Part shown: piece after piece, positions 6,604 through 11,045 of the stretch
Layout of the letters: every line of letters starts with the position of its first letter
How positions within the stretch are numbered: the first letter of the stretch is position 1
From: Actinomycetes bacterium
Lineage (GTDB): Bacteria > Actinomycetota > Coriobacteriia > WRKU01 > WQUG01
Assembly (NCBI GenBank): GCA_031268615.1
Contig: JAIRWZ010000102.1
Span: 1 to 11,045 of the forward strand
Reading direction: 5' to 3'
Length of the DNA: 11,045 bases
Made by a program: the position numbers and the translations under genes
Notes under the pieces: generated by a model
What the model saw: only the letters and a program-made list of their open reading frames with translations
Databases searched by the model: none
What the model was told of the DNA's origin: nothing

Positions 6604-7004
6604 TGCAGGACTCCATCAACGTCGTTGGGCTTCCCACCGCTGACCGTGATGACCAGTTTATGCGGAAGGCAGACGATACTTTCCCCTTCTTTTGATATCG
6701 CCCGCTGTTTCGTACACAGCAGTTCCGGACAATCCGCGTCAATCACGGTAGCACGCCCCTTTTCGATTTTCAGCAGGTTGTGGCCGTTGTAGGTCAAATC
6801 AACCTCCCGGTCCGTATCCAGCGGATAGCTGGCCACCACCGCGCCATCGTAGTGAACATCCACCTGCGCGCCACCAGTTTTCGCAAAGTTGACCGCGGCG
6901 AATAGCACAATTCCGACCAGCAGCAGTCCGCCAAACAGCACGAGGTCGTTTTTTCGGACGATGTTTCGTGCGTCTCTCCTACCGTCGTCAACTGGATTTT
7001 TCAT
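6600..7004 (-). CDS. NusG domain II membrane protein (EetA-like)
   Basis: A 134-residue protein with a basic N terminus, one transmembrane helix (about 20-40) and an outward-facing NusG-domain-II-like module. The family pattern is visible: DCPELLC (91-97), then ISKEGESIVCLPHKLVI (103-119), giving three extracytoplasmic cysteines (C92, C97, C112). In spite of the name such proteins are not transcription factors. They commonly sit beside ApbE, Gx-transporter or Rnf genes, and the Listeria EetA protein belongs to this type. The gene overlaps both neighbours by ATGA and has no strong ribosome binding site of its own, so translational coupling to the flavin transferase gene is likely. The cysteines may bind a cofactor or form a disulfide; the sequence alone cannot decide. 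Confidence 0.83.
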   Translation of the reverse strand: MKNPVDDGRRDARNIVRKNDLVLFGGLLLVGIVLFAAVNFAKTGGAQVDVHYDGAVVASYPLDTDREVDLTYNGHNLLKIEKGRATVIDADCPELLCTKQRAISKEGESIVCLPHKLVITVSGGKPNDVDGVLQ

Positions 7005-8089
7005 AGCACCGTGTAGCCATCGGCCAGCAATTGGAAGGAGTCTTTCAGGCCATCGGTTACCTGTACCTGTTTGTCGGTAGTCACAAATATCGCCTCGGCA
7101 TCATAGCGCGCCAAAAGCTCCAGCGACTGCTCCCAGCCCAGGACGAAACAGGCCGTCGATAGCGCGTCACACTGCGCACCGTGGCGCCCCACCACCGTTA
7201 CTGACATCAACCCGTTATCCACGGGGTACCCGGTCGCAGGGTCTAAAATGTGGTGGTATCTTTTGCCATCAAGTTCGAAATACCGCTCATAGTCTCCTGA
7301 CGAAGACACATGATTCGTGCCTTTCAAAGTGAGTGCGCCCAGATAATCGACTTCATCCCGGGGGTTCAGGACCGCCACTTTCCACGGCTCATCGGTGCTT
7401 TTTTTGCCGTACGTCAACACACTGCTGCCACCGATATTGACGAGCGCACCCGCTACGTCACCTTTTGCGTCAAAATAGGATTCGACTTCATCACAGCCGA
7501 TTCCTTTGCCCATCGCGCCGAGGTCAATACTGGATGACTCTGCCAAGGTAGCGGAATCGCCCTCCACGTGAACATGCGCGTAGCCCACATCGGCGAGAAG
7601 CGACGAGATACGGGAAGCGTCGGGGACTACCTCACTGCCCCCATCAAAATCCCATAGTTGCGTTAGCTGCCCCATCGTCGGATCGAAGGCGCCGTTGCTG
7701 TCTGCCGCAATTTCGAGAGCGGTTTGAAGGTAGCCCTTCGTTTCCTGTGAGATTTCTGTCGGGGCGCCACCCCGGACAGCGAGAGCATTGCGGTTAATTG
7801 CGGCCACTTCTGAATCTTCCTCACGCCAGGAAATTCTTTGTTTCTCAATTGTTGTCAAGAGGTCAACTATTTCAGCCGCGATGTTCTTGTCCGTTGAATA
7901 GATGGTTTGGTTTACCACGGTTCCCATAGCGAAACCCACGTCATCATAGGAGGTCATATCGTCGCCAGACACAGCCGTATCAGAGGTATTGTCCTTGTTC
8001 GCGCCGGCGCCCGAAGTGCATGCGCATACCAGCAGGGCGCACGCGCATAAAACGCAAACTGTTTTCAGACTATGCCTCATTCCACTCAT
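7001..8089 (-). CDS. apbE: FAD:protein FMN transferase, lipoprotein (ApbE family)
   Basis: ApbE enzymes take FMN from FAD and attach it covalently to Thr or Ser of extracytoplasmic target proteins, using Mg2+. The 362-residue length is usual. The N terminus is a lipoprotein signal ending LLVCAC, with C24 the likely lipidated residue (the Cys at -2 is unusual). Family motifs in order are MGTVVNQTIY (55-64), SEVAAINR (93-100), DLGAMGKG (189-196), NIGGS (218-222), SSGDYERYF (263-271), HHILDPATGYP (279-289) and CDALSTACFVLG (307-318). The start could instead be the ATG three codons later; both have purine-rich sequence nearby. It leads the operon with the EetA/EetB-like genes. A classic flavinylation target (S-G-A-T-x-T/S) is not encoded in the window, so its substrate probably lies elsewhere or is atypical. 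Confidence 0.93.
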   Translation of the reverse strand: MSGMRHSLKTVCVLCACALLVCACTSGAGANKDNTSDTAVSGDDMTSYDDVGFAMGTVVNQTIYSTDKNIAAEIVDLLTTIEKQRISWREEDSEVAAINRNALAVRGGAPTEISQETKGYLQTALEIAADSNGAFDPTMGQLTQLWDFDGGSEVVPDASRISSLLADVGYAHVHVEGDSATLAESSSIDLGAMGKGIGCDEVESYFDAKGDVAGALVNIGGSSVLTYGKKSTDEPWKVAVLNPRDEVDYLGALTLKGTNHVSSSGDYERYFELDGKRYHHILDPATGYPVDNGLMSVTVVGRHGAQCDALSTACFVLGWEQSLELLARYDAEAIFVTTDKQVQVTDGLKDSFQLLADGYTVL

Positions 8090-8134
8090 CTCCCGGTTTT
8101 CCTTTCGTTAATTAGTTAATAATTAGTTAATTTA

Positions 8135-8150
8135 GTTAGCAATAGCTAAC
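8135..8150. promoter_or_regulatory. Operator palindrome copy 1
   Basis: GTTAGC-AATA-GCTAAC is a perfect inverted repeat of 6-base arms. It starts 17 bases downstream of the minus-strand TTGACA, where the -10 element of the apbE promoter is expected, a classic repressor position. TTAGTTA direct repeats (8112-8138) run from it towards apbE. Confidence 0.65.
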
Positions 8151-8172
8151 CAGTATTTCCCACTTTTGTCAA
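8143..8172 (-). promoter_or_regulatory. Candidate promoter of the apbE operon
   Basis: Minus-strand TTGACA (8172-8167) is a full -35 consensus. The sequence 17-18 bases later (TTAGCT or TAGCTA) is a poor -10 and coincides with operator copy 1. The transcript start would lie about 50 bases upstream of apbE. The weak -10 lowers confidence. Confidence 0.4.
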
Positions 8173-8264
8173 GTGTTTCCCGGGGTAAAGAGAAAGATAA
8201 CCCCCTGGGGATTTACGGCCAACACGACTAATAACAAGGTTCGAAAATAGCCAAAAATAAGGGC

Positions 8265-8293
8265 TTGTGTTCCCTAAATGGTTAGCGTATGCT
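8265..8293 (+). promoter_or_regulatory. Candidate promoter of the Big2 protein gene
   Basis: TTGTGT and TATGCT are separated by exactly 17 bases. The TATGCT hexamer lies inside operator copy 2, so a bound regulator would block it. Each hexamer is only a partial consensus match. Confidence 0.35.
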
Positions 8294-8296
8294 AAC
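8281..8296. promoter_or_regulatory. Operator palindrome copy 2
   Basis: GTTAGC-GTAT-GCTAAC has the same arms as copy 1 with a different spacer, and overlaps the candidate rightward promoter. Confidence 0.65.
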
Positions 8297-8312
8297 TACC
8301 ATGAACAGATTG

Positions 8313-8328
8313 GTTAGCTTATGCTAAC
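8313..8328. promoter_or_regulatory. Operator palindrome copy 3
   Basis: GTTAGC-TTAT-GCTAAC lies 32 bases after copy 2, close to three helical turns, so both dimers would sit on the same DNA face. The arms are invariant while the central four bases vary, which is expected of a homodimer-binding site. Confidence 0.65.
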
Positions 8329-8369
8329 TCTACTCGCAGCGTCAGGCGAGAAAGGAGGTGATGACGACC

Positions 8370-8393
8370 ATGTGTGAAAGATTCGATACTTAA
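8370..8393 (+). CDS. Possible 7-codon leader ORF with very strong ribosome binding site
   Basis: AAAGGAGGTGAT (8351-8362) is complementary to the 16S 3' end over nearly its whole length, and an ATG follows at 8370: MCERFDT, then TAA. An in-frame ATG at 8361 would give ten residues but overlaps the ribosome binding site. The tiny ORF ends 72 bases before the Big2 protein start, downstream of the palindromes, so it would be in the leader of that transcript. It could be an attenuating or translation-coupling leader, a degraded gene start, or chance. Confidence 0.3.
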   Translation: MCERFDT

Positions 8394-8403
8394 GATATCA
8401 CTG

Positions 8404-8417
8404 GCGTCCATGGACGC
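8404..8417. repeat. Perfect 14-bp palindrome in the leader region
   Basis: GCGTCCATGGACGC is its own reverse complement. It overlaps a copy of the dispersed word TGGACGCACTC (8411-8421) and lies between the leader ORF and the Big2 protein gene. A role as operator, mRNA hairpin or repeat remnant cannot be separated. Confidence 0.4.
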
Positions 8418-8465
8418 ACTCGCTCATCAAAATTATCCTATGATATGTGAAAGAGGTAACTTCGT

Positions 8466-10988
8466 ATGAATATACACCTAAGAAAAAGCAGGCGGGTTCT
8501 GGCGTTTTGTGCCGTGCTGTGCGTGTTGAGCTTGATGTTTTCCGCGTCGACGTTTGCGGCAAGCGGCTCGATTCGGACCCCGCGACGTACCATGTATCTG
8601 AAGAGAAAGACCGCGCTGACCCTGCCTGTCATCGCAACTGACAGCACGGGGAAGGCTGCGGCGCCAACCTACAAATCGAGCAAGACAAAGGTTGCCACGG
8701 TTTCGAAAAGTGGCAAGGTTTCGGCAAAACGGGTTGGTTCTGCCACCATTACGATTTCGCTCAAGGGCGCTACCAGCGTCAAAGTGAAGGTGAACGTGGT
8801 AAAGAAAGCGAAGGCGCTGAAATCGGTGAAAGCCACCGGCGCGCCGACCAGTATTGCCGCCGGCGCCACAAAGGTCATCGGTGTTTCGCTTTCTCCTGCC
8901 TCGGCGACCGGGGTTAAGGTCAGTTTTGCATCCTCGAATACTAAGGTGCTGACCATTAACAAGGCCGGGGTGAGCAAGGGTATTCGTCCCGGAAAAGCAA
9001 CGGTGACCATCAAGGCGGGCAAAAAATCGGTGAAGAAAACGATTACCGTAACCGCGGCGGCGGCGGCCAGCGGCATTTCCGCACAGGCGTATTCTGTGAG
9101 CGTGCCGGGGCTGTCAAGCTATCGTGTCAACTATGCCGTCCTGACCTTGCCGAAGGGCAGCAGCGGCTACAGCGCTACGTTGGGCGGCGAGAAGGTGACA
9201 CTGCAGGCGGTCGTCACCGGCGGAACCGTCGTCAGGATTCCTGTCAAGGCAGGCGTGACTTCGGCGGCGCTCGTTGTGTCCCACGGAGGTGTGCCGGTTC
9301 TGGAGCGGACGCTGGCTTTCGCGGCGGGCGGAAAGACGGCGCCGGTGGCGCTGTACGGTACCACTCCCATGAACTTCAGCGAGTATTTTCACGACGTGAC
9401 CACGCCCATAGGACTTCCCGCGGGGGTAGCTTTTGGCAGCGCGGACAGTATTGCTACGCCGCGCAAGTTCATTAGTCAGGGCACGCGTACAGGTACTGTT
9501 GTCGGCGGCAGTGATACGCTGACCTATGCAGAGGGCGACTTGCTGGGGAAGGTCGATACCGTGTCAACGGCCACCTATGGTGATGGCACGCATTTCGCAC
9601 CGAACGGTAACTTGACCCTGATTGGAAATCGCGAAACCAATACTGATCCCAACAAGGCAATCGCACGCATCACTGCCGTTGAAGTCAGCGCTGACTTTGG
9701 GCTGTATGCCAATGCGGAAATACTGCGTCAACGGGGACAGGCGACGCTGCGGTCCAGCAACGTGCTGGCTCAACTGCGGTCCAATAAGGCGAACTTTACG
9801 CTGGCAAATGTTCAGTTGAGCGGGAACGCCTGGTTGAGCGCCAGCGGATCGAGCGTAGCCGCGCCCTCCCTCTACAAGGCAAAGGCTTTGCTGGTTGATG
9901 GCAACTGGGGCGTGCGGAAACTGGTCAACGCGGCGACGGTCAAGCCGCTGCCCGGGGTTGGCAACGGTGGCGAAACGGAAGATATCAGCTATTACGGTAC
10001 CTGGGCGGACGTCATGACCGGCTTTTCTTTCGGAGACGCCGCAACGTTGACGCCGGATTACAGTGGCGCTAACTACTGGGATAACTTTGCCAACAATATC
10101 TACGGTGGAATCATTACAGACCAGTCCGGCAACAAGGAGCCGTTGGTGTTCATGCAAAACCTGTTCACCCACCGTATGCACGAAGATTTTGACGTGGCGC
10201 TCTCGCCGTCACGTTTCGCGCGGCTCTATAATCTCGATTATCCCGGTACCTACCATGTGCAGGTGTTTACCAAGGGATTTGAGGATGTCGAATTTGATTT
10301 CTCCGCAAAAATTCCGGTTAACCCCACGCTGGCGCTGACGGGTGGTGGTGCGATTCAGGTTTCCGACACGACGCAGCCAATCGTGAAAACCATCACTGGC
10401 GTTGAGGACGCAGCCAGCTATATCGCGGGCGCTGCGCTCACCAAAGGTGCTGCAGGCGTTGAGGTCGCGTCAAACCTCTACACCTTGACTGACGCCGGAG
10501 CAGGTTCGGTCACCTTGACCTTGCAGCCGGGGTTGCTCACCGGTTCCTGGTGGGATAGCTATTCCCTGACGTCGGAAACTGCGGCAGTCGGATCAAAAGC
10601 GCTTTCCTTCTCGCTGATTAATCCCGTCGTGGTCGATCTGGTAACCGATGCCACTGGTGGCACGAGCGCCATCAGTGGTGGAAGCGCCTATAATGCTCCC
10701 TACACCGTGAGTTCGCCAGCCCCGCTGTATTTCAGCGATACGAACTTTGCGGCTGCGGTCAATACGGCAGCTAGAGGTGGCTCTACTATTCAGCAGGTTG
10801 ACGCTGGGACAGGAGAAACCATTGGCGCAGCGGTTGCGGCCGGAAGCGCGTTAGCTTTCGACGCCGGCTCGAGCGGACCCTACCACATAAATACCGGTAG
10901 CGCGCTGTTTGAAAGCGGAAAGACCTACCGGGTGACGGTTGTCGCCACTGGTTTCAATAGCCAGGTATTTTACCTCGCGATTCCGTAG
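8466..10988 (+). CDS. Secreted Big2 (Ig-like) surface protein with PF07550-like C terminus
   Basis: An 840-residue exported protein. Residues 1-31 form a signal peptide (RKSRR, hydrophobic core, cleavage after STFA). Residues about 36-112 and 115-197 are two bacterial Ig-like (Big2) domains, with the typical SSxxxVATVSKSGKVSAKRVGSATITI and SSNTKVLTINKAGVSKG..GKATVTI patterns. They are extremely basic (28 Lys, 6 Arg, one Asp). Residues about 200-290 look like a beta-rich linker domain. The centre (about 296-615) is unassigned, with MNFSEYFHDVT, DTVSTATYGDGTH and GTYHVQVFTKGFEDVEF recalling Tp47-like or adhesin modules of anaerobes. The end (about 752-840) shows YFSDTNFAAAV and GKTYRVTVVATGFNSQVF, resembling PF07550 (Shr-type Hb-interacting domain, formerly DUF1533). 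There is no LPXTG, SLH domain or C-terminal membrane anchor. AGAGGT lies 8 bases before the start. The function is unknown; adhesion, or heme/iron or ligand binding, is possible. Confidence 0.82.
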   Translation: MNIHLRKSRRVLAFCAVLCVLSLMFSASTFAASGSIRTPRRTMYLKRKTALTLPVIATDSTGKAAAPTYKSSKTKVATVSKSGKVSAKRVGSATITISLKGATSVKVKVNVVKKAKALKSVKATGAPTSIAAGATKVIGVSLSPASATGVKVSFASSNTKVLTINKAGVSKGIRPGKATVTIKAGKKSVKKTITVTAAAAASGISAQAYSVSVPGLSSYRVNYAVLTLPKGSSGYSATLGGEKVTLQAVVTGGTVVRIPVKAGVTSAALVVSHGGVPVLERTLAFAAGGKTAPVALYGTTPMNFSEYFHDVTTPIGLPAGVAFGSADSIATPRKFISQGTRTGTVVGGSDTLTYAEGDLLGKVDTVSTATYGDGTHFAPNGNLTLIGNRETNTDPNKAIARITAVEVSADFGLYANAEILRQRGQATLRSSNVLAQLRSNKANFTLANVQLSGNAWLSASGSSVAAPSLYKAKALLVDGNWGVRKLVNAATVKPLPGVGNGGETEDISYYGTWADVMTGFSFGDAATLTPDYSGANYWDNFANNIYGGIITDQSGNKEPLVFMQNLFTHRMHEDFDVALSPSRFARLYNLDYPGTYHVQVFTKGFEDVEFDFSAKIPVNPTLALTGGGAIQVSDTTQPIVKTITGVEDAASYIAGAALTKGAAGVEVASNLYTLTDAGAGSVTLTLQPGLLTGSWWDSYSLTSETAAVGSKALSFSLINPVVVDLVTDATGGTSAISGGSAYNAPYTVSSPAPLYFSDTNFAAAVNTAARGGSTIQQVDAGTGETIGAAVAAGSALAFDAGSSGPYHINTGSALFESGKTYRVTVVATGFNSQVFYLAIP

Positions 10989-11045
10989 CGACGCAGGTAC
11001 TGCCACGCAGCTCTAAATCGCAGGGACAGCAATCCGTCCGCTTTG

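Larger units (their letters stand above)
8090..8465. other. Divergent intergenic control region
   Basis: This 376-base gap between the flavin operon (leftward) and the secreted Big2 protein (rightward) is AT-richer than the flanks. It contains three identical-arm palindromes, a cluster of TTAGTTA direct repeats (8112, 8123, 8132), a consensus-like TTGACA on the minus strand, a very strong Shine-Dalgarno with a tiny ORF, and a GCGTCCATGGACGC palindrome (8404-8417). A TATGAT hexamer at 8439-8444 has no matching -35 box. Confidence 0.6.

Noticed and set aside
8135..8328. Assigning the palindromes to DtxR/IdeR
   Set aside because: The half-sites are similar, but the classic box has a shorter centre and extended TTAGG arms. 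Without a regulator gene or a motif scan the assignment is not supportable.
10900..10988. Cell-wall sorting signal or SLH anchor at the end of the secreted protein
   Set aside because: The protein ends SQVFYLAIP without LPXTG, hydrophobic tail, positive end or SLH repeats.
1..11045. CRISPR array, tRNA or rRNA genes, insertion sequence with transposase
   Set aside because: No regularly spaced repeats with unique spacers, no tRNA cloverleaf or rRNA segment noticed by eye, and no transposase or integrase frame on either strand.

Overview
The window looks like a stretch of chromosome from an anaerobic, probably host-associated, Gram-positive-type bacterium. The signs are strong purine-rich ribosome binding sites, a DegV protein, a secreted Ig-like (Big2) protein with a Gram-positive style signal peptide, a lipoprotein FMN transferase, and an oxygen-sensitive radical SAM/SPASM enzyme. 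Coriobacteriia (Eggerthellales-like) or Clostridia-like lineages fit best. This is an inference from gene content, since nothing here fixes the taxonomy.

Left half (about 1-4810), all on the minus strand: a type II toxin-antitoxin pair (Phd/YefM-like antitoxin, then PIN toxin, overlapping by one base, with an AT-rich inverted repeat upstream as likely operator); purB (adenylosuccinate lyase); a DegV-family lipid-binding protein; and a radical SAM/SPASM enzyme whose layout resembles the AhbC/NirJ alternative-heme-pathway family. The purB-degV gap holds a compact imperfect palindromic element that looks like a MITE or REP-type repeat.

Middle (about 4811-6105): a degraded module. A plus-strand open frame encodes only the C-terminal DUF4143 part of a COG1373-type AAA ATPase; the ATPase domain is missing and the first usable start is TTG. 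It is flanked by an inverted pair of about 43-bp repeats (81% identical by hand alignment). A strong 14-bp hairpin separates it from the next operon.

Right half (about 6106-11045): a tight three-gene minus-strand operon (two ATGA overlaps) encodes an ApbE-type FAD:protein FMN transferase lipoprotein, a membrane-anchored NusG-domain-II protein and a Gx-transporter-family membrane protein. The last two match the EetA/EetB types of flavin-based extracellular electron transfer loci. Divergently, across a 376-bp intergenic region, lies an 840-residue secreted protein with two extremely basic Big2 repeats, a poorly characterised centre and a C-terminal domain resembling the Shr-type Hb-interacting (PF07550/DUF1533) fold. 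The shared intergenic region carries three copies of one 16-bp perfect palindrome, GTTAGC-N4-GCTAAC. One copy sits where the -10 element of the operon promoter is expected and two lie in front of the secreted-protein gene. A very strong ribosome binding site in front of a 7-codon ORF lies between them and the secreted-protein gene.

The most interesting hypothesis is that one unidentified repressor co-regulates the flavin-transfer operon and the secreted protein as a cell-surface redox or iron/heme system. No regulator gene for it is present in the window.
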